Part shown: one piece after another, positions 6,281-6,316 of the stretch
How positions within the stretch are numbered: the stretch's first letter is position 1
How the letters are laid out: each line of letters opens with the position of its first letter
Source: JBCCSZ01 sp039199225
GTDB lineage: Bacteria; Bacteroidota; Bacteroidia; Chitinophagales; Saprospiraceae
Direction of reading: 5' to 3'
Length of the DNA: 6,316 nucleotides
Assembly: GCA_039199225.1 (NCBI GenBank)
Contig: JBCCSZ010000376.1
Span: forward strand, 1 to 6,316
Made by a program: the position numbers and the translations under genes
Notes under the pieces: generated by a model
Seen by the model: the letters and a program-made list of their open reading frames with translations, nothing else
Told to the model about the DNA's origin: nothing
Databases searched by the model: none

Positions 6281-6316
6281 AAATTAAAAGATCAAAAAAT
6301 CTCCACTCACCCGCTC

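Noticed and set aside
1..6316. One multi-gene operon or defence island spanning the window
   Set aside because: All genes share a strand, but the products belong to unrelated processes, a terminator splits the set, and no defence, toxin or mobile-element gene is recognisable.

Overview
The window looks like ordinary chromosomal DNA of a member of the Bacteroidota, probably of the Saprospiria/Lewinella kind, though that finer placement is only an impression. The supporting signs are a secreted protein with a type A C-terminal sorting domain of the type IX secretion system (T9SS), a TPR protein of a style common in this phylum, and A/T-rich leaders with no convincing Shine-Dalgarno sequence in front of any start codon. 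I see no tRNA, rRNA, CRISPR array, recognisable transposase or plasmid function.

All five genes lie on the minus strand, so they read from right to left. In transcription order they are: (1) 5207-6280, a kinase-fold APH-family phosphotransferase of the ACAD10/11 N-terminal type, probably tied to acyl-CoA metabolism; (2) 4516-5154, a cytoplasmic protein of unknown function, 52 bases downstream; (3) 2944-4338, a di-heme c-type cytochrome lipoprotein resembling the RoxA/cytochrome c peroxidase group; (4) 1860-2801, a small cysteine-containing T9SS-secreted protein, ending in a good rho-independent terminator; (5) 1529 down to the left edge, the first 509 residues of an exported TPR protein. That last gene runs off the window, so it has no stop codon here, but its frame is open without interruption. 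Its last visible residues resemble the linker that precedes a CHAT (caspase-like) domain in Bacteroidota TPR-CHAT proteins.

The gene-free stretches are 1530-1859 (terminator, candidate promoter and an odd multi-frame-open segment), 2802-2943 (short repeats and T-tracts), 4339-4515 and 5155-5206. Genes 1 and 2 could be co-transcribed. Genes 3 and 4 could be too, both making envelope or secreted products, but a 142-base gap leaves this open. The terminator separates gene 5 from gene 4.

I do not find a coherent new multi-gene system. The items most worth a second look are the truncated TPR(-CHAT) gene, the shortened RoxA-like cytochrome, the possible hydroxyacyl-CoA kinase, the unknown protein at 4516-5154 and the multi-frame segment at 1541-1730.
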